From contig DASZYR010000240.1 of the NCBI GenBank assembly GCA_035545255.1, positions 1 through 13,216 on the forward strand: DNA of 13,216 bases. The letters run 5' to 3'. Shown here one piece after another: positions 1 to 8,582 of the stretch; positions within the stretch are counted from its first letter, which is position 1, and each line of letters starts with the position of its first letter. Position numbers and translations under genes: made by a program. A model generated the notes under the pieces. The model saw only the letters and a list, made by a program, of their open reading frames with translations. It made no database searches and had not been told where the DNA came from. The stretch is from Dokdonella_A sp035545255 (GTDB lineage: Bacteria; Pseudomonadota; Gammaproteobacteria; Xanthomonadales; Rhodanobacteraceae).

Positions 1-2212
<2,212 letters not shown>

Positions 2213-2396
2213 TGTCTTCGATCTTGCGCGCTTTAGCCCTTCTCCCCTTGCGGGAGAAGGGTTGGGATGAGGGGTTCGCGCGCGGCGCGCGCACGTGCGA
2301 AACGAAAGAGTGGGGCGGTGAACCGGCTTGCCCTCACCTCAGCCCTCTCCCGCAGGCGGGAGAGGGGGAAAAGCGCGCAAACGGGCGAGGTTCCGT
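2213..2396. other. 184-bp spacer between the two metH halves
   Basis: No gene is seen here. The spacer holds two inverted palindromes with 81 bases between their hairpins. The frame of the downstream metH half stays open back to 2338 but has no ATG, GTG or CTG before the TTG at 2212. No run of T that would make a rho-independent terminator follows either hairpin on the minus strand. Confidence 0.7.
2237..2368. repeat. REPIN-like inverted pair of family A palindromes
   Basis: The left element has perfect 10-bp arms, CCCTTCTCCC (2237-2246) and GGGAGAAGGG (2252-2261), followed by the tail TTGGGATGAGGGG (2262-2274). The right element has perfect 11-bp arms, CCCTCTCCCGC (2343-2353) and GCGGGAGAGGG (2356-2366), preceded by the tail CCCTCACCTCAG (2331-2342). 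The tails face each other and are roughly complementary, so the whole unit is an inverted pair, as in REPINs, which are non-autonomous elements moved by RAYT transposases. No RAYT gene lies in the window. Confidence 0.8.
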
Positions 2397-3512
2397 TCAT
2401 GCGGCGCGAAGGTCCGCGGGAGCGGACGGCAACGCGCGCGGCGCGACGCCCCGTACCGCGGCCGCGATCGCCGCGATGTGCGCGGGCGTCGTGCCGCAGC
2501 AGCCGCCGACGAGATTGACGAGTCCCGAGTGCGCGAACTCGCCGACGATCGCGGCCATGTGCGCCGGCGTCTCGTCGTATTCGCCGAAGGCGTTCGGCAG
2601 GCCCGCGTTCGGATGCGTGCTGACGCAGCACGATGCGATGCTCGCGAGCACGTCGACGTACTGGCGAAGCTCCGCCGCGCCGAGCGCGCAGTTGAGTCCG
2701 ATCGAGAGCGGTCGCGCATGACGCATCGACGCGTAGAACGCCTCGGCCGTCTGGCCCGACAGCGTGCGGCCGGAAAGATCGGTGATCGTGCCGGAGATCA
2801 TGACCGGCAATCGCGCGCCCCGCGCCTCGAATGCTTCGTCGATCGCGTAGAGCGCGGCCTTGGCGTTCAGCGTGTCGAAGATCGTCTCGACCATCAGCAC
2901 GTCCGCGCCGCCGTCGATGAGGCCTTCGGCCGCTTCGCGATACGCATCGCGCAGCTCGTCGAAACTCGTGTTGCGATGGCCAGGATCGTTGACGTCGGGA
3001 CTGATCGACGCCGTTCGGCTGGTCGGACCGAGCACGCCGATGACGAAGCGCGGCTTTTCATATCCATTTTCTTTGCGTGTCTTCGCTTCGGCCGCGTCGC
3101 ACGCCGCGCGCGCGAGACGAGCGCCTTCGCGGTTCAGTTCGCGCACGAGATGCTCGAGCTTGTAGTCGGCCTGGCTGATCGAAGTCGCGTTGAACGTGTT
3201 CGTCTCGACGAGATCGGCACCGGCTTCGAGGTACGCCGCGTGGATCGCGAAGATCACGTCGGGCCGCGTCAGCGTCAGCAGGTCGTTGTTGCCCTTGAGG
3301 TCGATGCCGGGATTCGCGCCTGCGTCGCGCGCCGGCTCGTGCGCTCGATCGAAGCCGTCGGCGAAGCGCTCGCCGCGATAGTCCGCTTCGTCGAGGCGAT
3401 AGCTCTGCACCATCGTGCCCATCGCGCCGTCGATGACGAGGATCCGCTTGGCGAGCGCGTCGAGCAGCGCCTTTGCGCGCTCGGGATGGAGCCAGGGAAG
3501 ATCGGGTCTCAC
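2397..3512 (-). CDS. metH: Methionine synthase, N-terminal homocysteine S-methyltransferase half
   Basis: This zinc-dependent TIM-barrel domain binds homocysteine and takes the methyl group from methylcobalamin carried by the partner protein encoded downstream. It is 371 residues and matches the first ~350 residues of E. coli MetH: ILVIDGAMGTM, DLKGNNDLL, ETNTFN, LGPTSRTASISPDVNDP, MISGTITDLSGRTLSGQT and PNAGLPNAFGEYD. The three zinc cysteines are present: Cys275 (GLNC) and Cys338/Cys339 (GGCCGTTP), with the same 63-residue spacing as in E. coli. The start is GTG at 3512, overlapping the TGA of the upstream regulator by four bases, so translation is probably coupled. Oddity: about 15 extra residues (roughly 54-69) lie between RFAD and DLKGNNDLL. 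The frame differs from that of the downstream half, so the two are separate proteins. Confidence 0.96.
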   Translation of the reverse strand: MRPDLPWLHPERAKALLDALAKRILVIDGAMGTMVQSYRLDEADYRGERFADGFDRAHEPARDAGANPGIDLKGNNDLLTLTRPDVIFAIHAAYLEAGADLVETNTFNATSISQADYKLEHLVRELNREGARLARAACDAAEAKTRKENGYEKPRFVIGVLGPTSRTASISPDVNDPGHRNTSFDELRDAYREAAEGLIDGGADVLMVETIFDTLNAKAALYAIDEAFEARGARLPVMISGTITDLSGRTLSGQTAEAFYASMRHARPLSIGLNCALGAAELRQYVDVLASIASCCVSTHPNAGLPNAFGEYDETPAHMAAIVGEFAHSGLVNLVGGCCGTTPAHIAAIAAAVRGVAPRALPSAPADLRAA

Positions 3513-4438
3513 GGCTTCCTCGCGAAAAGGCTCAGCACTTCGAAATGCGGCGGGCGGCGCTCGCGCGTCAGGCGCTCGCAGGTGACGACTTCGAGCTTCG
3601 CCGCGCGCGCGAGCTCGCGAAGCTCCTCGGGCCTGAAGCCGAGATTGCGATGATCGAACGGCTCGACGGCGGTCTTGTGCGCGTGCTTGCCGAGCGTCAT
3701 CGCGAGCAGGCGCCCGCCCTTGCGCAGCACGCGCGCGGCTTCGGCGACCACGACGGCGGGCTTCTCGGAACAGGTGAGGGCGTGCAGCAGCAGCACGAGA
3801 TCGAAGCGCTTCGCCGGAAAATCGAGCGCGTGCATGTCGCCGGTGCGCACCTCGACGTTCGCGAAGGGCTTGAGGCGTTCGCGCGCCGCGGCGACGACGC
3901 GCTCGCTGGCATCGACGCAGACGATCGAATGCGCTCGCGGCGCCAGCAGCTCGGCAAGCACGCCGTCGCCCGAAGCGATGTCGAGCACGTCGCCGGTCTC
4001 GACGAGCTGGAGCATCCCGCGCGCGAGCGCTTCCCAGGTGCGGCCGGGCGAGTAGTGGCGCTCCATGTCGCCGGCGACCGTGTCGGCCCAGCCTTCGGCA
4101 CGCGCGCGCTTGGCGAGCACGCCGGGCAGGCGTGTCTCGTCATCGTGGAGCAGCGCGTCGTCGATGCCCTCCTTCAGCGCGACCAGCAACGCGTTCTCGC
4201 GCGGATCGATCTCGGTGTTGTAGCGGTAGTACGACGAAACGCCGGCGCGCCGATCGCGCACGAGCGCGGCTTCCTTGAGCTTGGCAAGATGCGTCGATAC
4301 GCGCGGCTGCGCCAGCCGGAGGACCGCCGACAGCTCGGCGACGGTCAGCTCCTCGCGCTCGAGCAACGCGAGCAGACGCACGCGCGTCGGGTCGGACAGG
4401 AGCCGCAGCAACGCCGACGTGGCGGCAAGATCGAGCAT
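3509..4438 (-). CDS. ArsR-family winged-helix regulator fused to an SAM-dependent methyltransferase domain
   Basis: Residues 1-95 are an ArsR-type winged helix: LLRLLSDPTRVRLLALL, then a recognition region AQPRVSTHLAKLKEAALV (43-60), then the wing (SSYYRY). Residues 110-309 form a class I methyltransferase fold with motif I VLDIASGDG (151-159), an acidic residue in CVDASE (D176) and the later strand FDLVLLLHAL. No arsenic-type cysteine pair is seen. It is the first gene of the operon with both metH halves, so it is probably the local regulator of methionine synthesis, with the methyltransferase domain sensing SAM or S-adenosylhomocysteine; this role is an inference. SahR, an ArsR-family regulator of the SAM cycle in Proteobacteria, is the closest precedent I know. 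The start ATG at 4438 places the winged helix at the very N-terminus. An inverted repeat sits 17 bases upstream of it. Catalytic activity of the second domain cannot be judged from sequence. Confidence 0.9.
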   Translation of the reverse strand: MLDLAATSALLRLLSDPTRVRLLALLEREELTVAELSAVLRLAQPRVSTHLAKLKEAALVRDRRAGVSSYYRYNTEIDPRENALLVALKEGIDDALLHDDETRLPGVLAKRARAEGWADTVAGDMERHYSPGRTWEALARGMLQLVETGDVLDIASGDGVLAELLAPRAHSIVCVDASERVVAAARERLKPFANVEVRTGDMHALDFPAKRFDLVLLLHALTCSEKPAVVVAEAARVLRKGGRLLAMTLGKHAHKTAVEPFDHRNLGFRPEELRELARAAKLEVVTCERLTRERRPPHFEVLSLFARKP

Positions 4439-4455
4439 CGGAGTGTTTTTATCGC

Positions 4456-4477
4456 TTTATCTTGATCGAAAGATAAA
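4456..4477. promoter_or_regulatory. Candidate operator of the regulator-metH operon
   Basis: TTTATCTT (4456-4463) and AAGATAAA (4470-4477) are perfect 8-bp inverted arms around a 6-base GATCGA spacer. A further TTTATC half-site lies at 4448-4453 in direct repeat. The AT-rich block stands out in otherwise very GC-rich DNA, lies 17 bases upstream of the regulator's ATG and overlaps where the promoter must be. ArsR-family proteins bind such dyads. Autoregulation through this site is an inference. Confidence 0.65.
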
Positions 4478-4562
4478 TGCAAGCGTAGCGGCCGCGCGCG
4501 TCGAGGTCAACGGCGCGGCGGGTGCGAGGCCGGGGCGGGGGCCGCTATGCTCGCCGGCATCG

Positions 4563-5348
4563 ATGGCGTTTCACGTGCGATGTTTCCTTGCGATCGTCTT
4601 CCTCTGCGCCGTGTTGGGCGCGGCGCGCGCGCGCGCGGTCGACGACGCCGAGCTCGGCAAGTACAGGACTCGCGATGCCTCGGCCGTGCCGTATCGCGCG
4701 ATCGAGACGCCGGGCCGCCGCGGCGAGGAACGCCTGCCGCTGATCGTCTTCCTGCACGGCGACTGGCAGGACGGCACCGACAACGAATCGCAGCTCGACG
4801 GCTACGGCAACGGCTCGATGGAGCTGATCGACCAGGCGATCGACGGCGGCATTCCGCTCGTCTACGCAGCGCCGCAGACGACGGGAGCGTACTGGCCGCC
4901 CGCGCGCGTCGAAGCCGTCGTGCGCGATGCGCTCGCGCGCTGGCCGATCGATCCGCGCCGCGTGATCCTGACCGGGATCTCCGACGGCGGCACCGGCGTC
5001 TGGGATGCGCTCAAGACCTGGCCCCGGTGCTTCGCGGCTGGCGTGCCGATGTCCGGCATGACCGAGCTCGCCGGCCTTTCGACGATCCGCGACGTGCCCG
5101 AGTGGATCTTCCACGGCGGCAAGGACAACGACACGAACGTCGAGACCGGCTACGGCGGCGCAATGGTCGGATCGCGCGCGGTCGTGCGCGCGCTGCGCGC
5201 GATGGGCGGGTATCCGCGCTATACCGAGTATCCCGAAGGCGATCACGTGATCTGGCATCGCGCGTACGCGGAGCCCGAGCTGCTGCCGTGGATGCTCGAT
5301 CGGCGCGTGCGCGGCAAGCCGTGCAGTTTCGCCGAGCCGTTGCGCTGA
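4563..5348 (+). CDS. Secreted alpha/beta-hydrolase (COG4099-like esterase or peptidase)
   Basis: A 261-residue serine hydrolase, probably exported. Residues 1-25 form a signal peptide (FLAIVFLCAVLGA core, cleavage likely after ARA25). The mature part shows LPLIVFLHGDWQDGTDNE (oxyanion HG at 65-66), the nucleophile elbow GISDGG (Ser140), a probable acid in HGGKDND (Asp188 or 190) and His228 in EGDHVIWH. The LHG...GTDNE pattern resembles the COG4099 'predicted peptidase' and feruloyl-esterase-like hydrolases; the substrate cannot be named. ATG at 4563 is chosen because it opens the signal peptide; the frame extends further upstream without conserved content. A TATGCT hexamer at 4546-4551 could be a -10 element, but no good -35 is seen. 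It is divergent from the metH operon across 124 bp and shows no functional link with it. Confidence 0.88.
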   Translation: MAFHVRCFLAIVFLCAVLGAARARAVDDAELGKYRTRDASAVPYRAIETPGRRGEERLPLIVFLHGDWQDGTDNESQLDGYGNGSMELIDQAIDGGIPLVYAAPQTTGAYWPPARVEAVVRDALARWPIDPRRVILTGISDGGTGVWDALKTWPRCFAAGVPMSGMTELAGLSTIRDVPEWIFHGGKDNDTNVETGYGGAMVGSRAVVRALRAMGGYPRYTEYPEGDHVIWHRAYAEPELLPWMLDRRVRGKPCSFAEPLR

Positions 5349-5383
5349 AAAGCCGCGTCCGCACGCGCGCAACCCGGAACCGG

Positions 5384-5389
5384 TAAAAT
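5384..5389 (+). promoter_or_regulatory. Possible -10 element for the acyl-CoA dehydrogenase gene
   Basis: TAAAAT differs from TATAAT at one position and is the only AT-rich hexamer between the hydrolase stop and the dehydrogenase start. No convincing -35 box lies 16-18 bases upstream. If used, the leader RNA would contain the whole 5404-5482 inverted repeat. Confidence 0.3.
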
Positions 5390-5403
5390 TGGCGGCCCAT
5401 TCT

Positions 5404-5482
5404 CGTCGTCCCGGCGAAAGCCGGTATCCATCTTGATCTTGGTCGGGAAGCAAGATGGATTCCGGCTCTCGCCGGAATGACG
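5404..5482. repeat. REPIN-like inverted pair (family B, copy 1)
   Basis: The left half has a CCGGCGAAAGCCGG hairpin (5411-5424) continuing into ATCCATCTTG (5426-5435). The right half is CAAGATGGAT (5451-5460) continuing into TTCCGGCTCTCGCCGGAA (5460-5477) and TGACG. The two inner 10-mers are perfectly complementary, and each half is itself a hairpin. It belongs to the common 'CGTCATTCCGGCGAAAGCCGGAATCCA-like' class of proteobacterial palindromes. It lies 55 bases after the hydrolase stop and 36 bases before the dehydrogenase start. Confidence 0.85.
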
Positions 5483-5506
5483 AAAATTGGTGCGCTTTTT
5501 CATGCC

Positions 5507-5511
5507 AGGAG
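5507..5511 (+). promoter_or_regulatory. Ribosome binding site of the acyl-CoA dehydrogenase gene
   Basis: AGGAG sits seven bases before the ATG at 5519. It decides the start in favour of MDFRYTEEQ over the upstream in-frame ATG at 5477. Confidence 0.85.
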
Positions 5512-5518
5512 CCTCGCC

Positions 5519-6679
5519 ATGGATTTCCGCTACACCGAAGAGCAGCTCTCGATCCAGTCGATCGCGCGCGATTTCGCGCAGAAGCGCATCGCGCCGGTCG
5601 CGGCCGAGTTCGACAAGTCCGGCGAGTTTCCGCTCGACAACATCAGGGAAATGGGCCAGCTCGGCCTCATGGGTATCGAGGTGCCGCACGAATACGGCGG
5701 CGCGGGGCTCGATCCCGTTGCGTACGCGCTCGCGATGATCGAGATCGCGGCAGCCGACTGCGCGCACTCGACGATCATGTCGGTCAACAACTCGCTCTAC
5801 TGCAACGGCATCCTGAAGTACGGCACCGAAGAGCAGAAGCAGAAATACGTGCGCGCCGTCGCGTCGGGCGAGGCGATCGGCGCGTACGCCCTGACCGAGC
5901 CGCAGTCGGGCTCGGACGCGTCGGCGATGCACACGCGCGCGACGAAGAATGCCGACGGCGATTACGTCATCAACGGCAAGAAGAGCTGGATCACATCGGG
6001 CCCGGTCGCGAAATACATCGTGCTGTTCGCGATCACGACGCCCGGCGTCGGCGCGAAGGGCGTGTCGGCGTTCCTGATCGACACGGCGAAGCCCGGTTTC
6101 CACGCCGGCAAGACCGAGCCGAAGCTCGGCATCCGCGCGTCGGCGACGTGCGAGATCGAGTTCGCCGACTACGTTTGCGCGAAGGAAGACCTGCTCGGCC
6201 CTGAAGGCAAGGGGTTCGCGATCGCGATGGGCGTGCTCGACGCCGGCCGCATCGGCATCGCCTCGCAGGCGGTCGGCCTTGCGCGCGCAGCCTACGAAGC
6301 GAGCCTCGAATGGGTGCGCGAGCGCAAGGCGTTCGGCCATCCGATCGGTTCGTTCCAGATGATCCAGGCCAAGATCGCCGACATGAAGAGCCGTCTCGAC
6401 GCCGCGACGCTCCTGACGCTGCGCGCCGCGTTCCTCAAGGGCGAGACCGAGAAGAACGGCGGCCGCTTCTCGACGGAAGCCTCGGTCGCGAAGCTCTTCG
6501 CGTCGGAGACCGCGATGTTCGTGACGCACCAGGCCGTGCAGATCCACGGCGGCATGGGCTATTCGAAGGAGATGCCGCTCGAGCGCTTCTTCCGCGACGC
6601 GAAGATCACCGAGATCTACGAAGGCACGAGCGAGATCCAGCGGCTCGTAATCGCGCGCAACGAGACTGGCGTGCGCTGA
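5519..6679 (+). CDS. Acyl-CoA dehydrogenase, short-chain (butyryl-CoA) type
   Basis: A flavoprotein that oxidises acyl-CoA to trans-2-enoyl-CoA and passes electrons to electron-transfer flavoprotein; cytoplasmic. The length, 386 residues, is typical. Family signatures are at 121-134 (GAYALTEPQSGSDA) and 341-362 (beginning QIHGGMGYSKEMPLERFF). The catalytic base is Glu368 in IYEGTSEIQ, the position used by short- and medium-chain and butyryl-CoA dehydrogenases and not by the isovaleryl/long-chain type. The start is the ATG at 5519 because AGGAG (5507-5511) lies seven bases upstream; an in-frame upstream ATG at 5477 falls inside a repeat element. The gene stands alone: no etfAB, thiolase or hydratase neighbour is visible, so the pathway (fatty-acid or branched-chain amino-acid breakdown) cannot be decided. 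The next gene is convergent, 24 bp away. Confidence 0.95.
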   Translation: MDFRYTEEQLSIQSIARDFAQKRIAPVAAEFDKSGEFPLDNIREMGQLGLMGIEVPHEYGGAGLDPVAYALAMIEIAAADCAHSTIMSVNNSLYCNGILKYGTEEQKQKYVRAVASGEAIGAYALTEPQSGSDASAMHTRATKNADGDYVINGKKSWITSGPVAKYIVLFAITTPGVGAKGVSAFLIDTAKPGFHAGKTEPKLGIRASATCEIEFADYVCAKEDLLGPEGKGFAIAMGVLDAGRIGIASQAVGLARAAYEASLEWVRERKAFGHPIGSFQMIQAKIADMKSRLDAATLLTLRAAFLKGETEKNGGRFSTEASVAKLFASETAMFVTHQAVQIHGGMGYSKEMPLERFFRDAKITEIYEGTSEIQRLVIARNETGVR

Positions 6680-6703
6680 GCGCGCCGAACCACTACCCGG
6701 TCG

Positions 6704-8170
6704 TCACTGTTCGCCGATACGCGCGAGGTCGGATTCGATGGCCGCACTGATCGGATCCACAGGCGCGGTTCTCTTGGACAGTCGGCTCACGAGTCCCGCA
6801 AGAGGCACAAGGAGGCTGCTGAGCGCGAGACTCGGTGCGAGGTGCGCGTGCTTGTCGAAATCCGCGGTTCCGTCGCCGAGCAGTGCAACGGCGCAGACGC
6901 TGGCGGATCCGACGGCGCATACAAGCGCGAACGTGCGCGCCAGCGGAAATCCGCGGCGAATGCAGCTGGCGAGCAGGACAAGCCATGGCATCAGCAATAT
7001 GACAGCAGCGGCCGATGTGCTCGCGCCGAGAAGCGAAGCGATGCTCGGGTTCGAGGAAGGCAAGCGTCCGTTGATTTTTCCTTCCACGACGCCAAGCTTT
7101 TCGGGTAGCCACGGCAGCAACAGGACAGGGACGCGTGCGGCGGCACGGAACATCGCAGCGGGGTCCGAAAGCAAGAGCCACCACATCGTCGCCTTTCGCC
7201 ATTCGGCATTGTTGCGGCATGCCTGCTCGGACGGCATCTCGATCTCAAACACGTTCTTGCCGTGATGCGATAGACATTCGTCGTCGAGAGCGAGGGCGCG
7301 GACGACGCGAGCCCGATCGCTCGTGTCTTCCAGGAGCACCGTCAACACGTAATCCATCCGGTTGATCATCGCTACATCCCGGATCATCCAGGTGTCGCGC
7401 GTCTGGTTGCCGATCTGCAAAGCGCATCCGAGCGCGCCGCCGACGAAGAGCGCGAGTGCTGCTTTTCTTGATGCGCGGCCGCCGGCAGCGAGAAAGCACG
7501 CGCCAATCAATATCGGCAGCATCAGATGTTGCAGCTTGCTGCCGGCCAGAACGAACCCGCCGGCAGCTGCGAGCAGCAACGCGTTTGTCGTCGGTCTTAG
7601 AACCGCGACGGTGGCCGCGACGACGGCCAGGTAAAGGGAGAAAACTGCTGCGGGCTCGGAGTAGAACGTTGCAAGATACAACGTGTTCGCGGGGTCCATG
7701 CCTATGAAGGAAAGCCACGCGAGATGCGCGACAGCCACATCGGATCTCCCGGCGCGGAGAAAACCGTGCGTTGCCCAGAACGCGGCAGCGAACCAAAGCA
7801 GGAGACGAAACTCGGCCACGAGCCGAACCGAGTGTATCGAACCGCCGCCGAACGCCTCGGCAACGCGCCATGCGATCACGACTGGCGCCGTCAATGCGAG
7901 GTCGGTCGTCCAGACGCACGCGTCGCGCGACAGAGGCTGAAACGAGAATCTCGAAAGTGGCGCCACGGGATTGGCGACGCCTGCGTTGATGCCGGGACGC
8001 CAGGGACCGATGTCCAAGCATGCAAGCTCGCGAATCTGGTCATAGTTGTTGGCGAACGCCAGCAGCGGGCCATGCGTCACCAGTGCGATGCCGCGAACAG
8101 CGGCGATGATGGCGAAGGCGATCAGCAGGATTTGCCACCATTGCGCGGCGAATCGCGAAGCATTGTTCAT
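6704..8170 (-). CDS. Multi-pass membrane protein, possible GT-C-type (WsfD-like) glycosyltransferase
   Basis: A 488-residue inner-membrane protein with roughly ten hydrophobic spans (for example 14-31, 91-108, 122-137, 175-192, 197-210, 216-229, 237-251, 343-354, 386-402, 413-431 and 446-462). The first extracytoplasmic loop has NNYDQIREL (41-49) with an acidic residue where GT-C enzymes usually place the catalytic Asp/Glu. LATFYSEPAAVFSLYL (166-181), GSKLQHLMLP (210-219) and GDGTADFDKHAHL (432-444) recall the WsfD-like membrane hexose transferases; this resemblance is from memory and needs a profile search. GT-C enzymes use polyprenyl-linked sugars to decorate envelope glycans or proteins. 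ATG at 8170 begins the first membrane anchor. Codon use is visibly less GC-biased than in neighbouring genes, so horizontal acquisition is possible. It is monocistronic here. Confidence 0.75.
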   Translation of the reverse strand: MNNASRFAAQWWQILLIAFAIIAAVRGIALVTHGPLLAFANNYDQIRELACLDIGPWRPGINAGVANPVAPLSRFSFQPLSRDACVWTTDLALTAPVVIAWRVAEAFGGGSIHSVRLVAEFRLLLWFAAAFWATHGFLRAGRSDVAVAHLAWLSFIGMDPANTLYLATFYSEPAAVFSLYLAVVAATVAVLRPTTNALLLAAAGGFVLAGSKLQHLMLPILIGACFLAAGGRASRKAALALFVGGALGCALQIGNQTRDTWMIRDVAMINRMDYVLTVLLEDTSDRARVVRALALDDECLSHHGKNVFEIEMPSEQACRNNAEWRKATMWWLLLSDPAAMFRAAARVPVLLLPWLPEKLGVVEGKINGRLPSSNPSIASLLGASTSAAAVILLMPWLVLLASCIRRGFPLARTFALVCAVGSASVCAVALLGDGTADFDKHAHLAPSLALSSLLVPLAGLVSRLSKRTAPVDPISAAIESDLARIGEQ

Positions 8171-8201
8171 CGGGCTCGACAGTTTCGCGAGTGGCTCAAA
8201 A

Positions 8202-8231
8202 AGTATATCTACATCCGCGGCACTGAGTCGA
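8202..8231 (-). promoter_or_regulatory. Candidate sigma-70 promoter of the membrane protein gene
   Basis: On the minus strand TATACT (8207-8202) matches the -10 consensus at five of six positions, with TCGACT (8231-8226, four of six) as the -35 after an 18-base spacer. Transcription would begin near 8195, about 25 bases before the ATG at 8170. This is the best promoter-like pair in the intergenic region. Confidence 0.45.
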
Positions 8232-8295
8232 CACGCCTGTCGCTTGCCGTCCAGTCCATTCGGAACAGGACCGGATGGTCATCGGCACGCGTTCA

Positions 8296-8480
8296 CTACG
8301 AGGCTTCCGCTCCCTCGACTACCCCGTAGAAGTGGCTGGTCGTGCCTACCGAGGGGAAGGGGATGGTGTAGTGATTGGCGTTCTGTATCGCGCAAAAAAA
8401 TTCTGCGATCCCGGATCGATCTTCATGTCGAACCTGCGGATGCCCGGGTTGGCCGAGACTCTGAACATCGAATTTCCTAT
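8296..8480 (-). pseudogene. Possible frameshifted gene remnant or small ORF
   Basis: ATG at 8468 with AGGA six bases upstream opens a 40-codon frame (MFRVSANPGIRRFDMKIDPG..., stop 8346-8348). A second frame reaches the same run of seven T residues (8394-8400) and continues as ...NANHYTIPFPSVGTTSHFYG... to a stop at 8296-8298. Joining them across the T-run gives a protein-like 57-residue chain, suggesting a decayed 3' end with a one-base deletion. I recognise no family. A genuine 40-residue peptide is the alternative. Confidence 0.3.
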
Positions 8481-8582
8481 TCAAGATCGCCCCTCCAGAC
8501 AGGACGCAGCTTGTAAGAACCGACAGTCCGCAACGTATCGTGATTGATTTGGCAGACGACCGTGTGGGGCACTCAACGGCGA

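Larger units (their letters stand above)
8171..8582. other. 412-bp region without a clear intact gene
   Basis: This stretch is less GC-rich than the rest of the window. It contains a candidate promoter for the membrane protein (8202-8231), a hairpin CCATTCGG/CCGGATGG (8256-8278) with no following T-run, and two overlapping short minus-strand frames (8296-8480) that may be a gene remnant. No terminator was found after the lyase gene stop at 8583. Confidence 0.6.

Noticed and set aside
2237..2368. CRISPR-like or tandem repeat array
   Set aside because: There are only two units, in inverted orientation, each self-complementary, with no regular spacers or cas genes. This is a REPIN arrangement.
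2328..3653. Plus-strand frame starting inside the REPIN, with LSPLPQAGEG-like peptide near its start
   Set aside because: The peptide only reflects translation of the palindrome; the rest is antisense to the MetH homocysteine domain.
3509..4438. Arsenic-resistance regulator
   Set aside because: The ArsR-type fold is present, but no cysteine-pair metal site is seen in the DNA-binding domain and no ars genes are nearby. The operon is metH.
4544..4563. TATGCT as a confident promoter of the secreted hydrolase
   Set aside because: The hexamer fits only partly, no -35 box is present in the GC-rich upstream DNA, and the leader would be only a few bases long. It is kept as a remark only.
5243..6547. 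Minus-strand frame of 434 codons opposite the acyl-CoA dehydrogenase
   Set aside because: It is antisense to a dehydrogenase with all signatures and crosses the REPIN and the hydrolase gene end; no recognisable domain.
8256..8278. Hairpin CCATTCGG/CCGGATGG as a terminator
   Set aside because: No T-run follows on either strand, and the arms are short, with a mismatch on one strand and a G-U wobble on the other.
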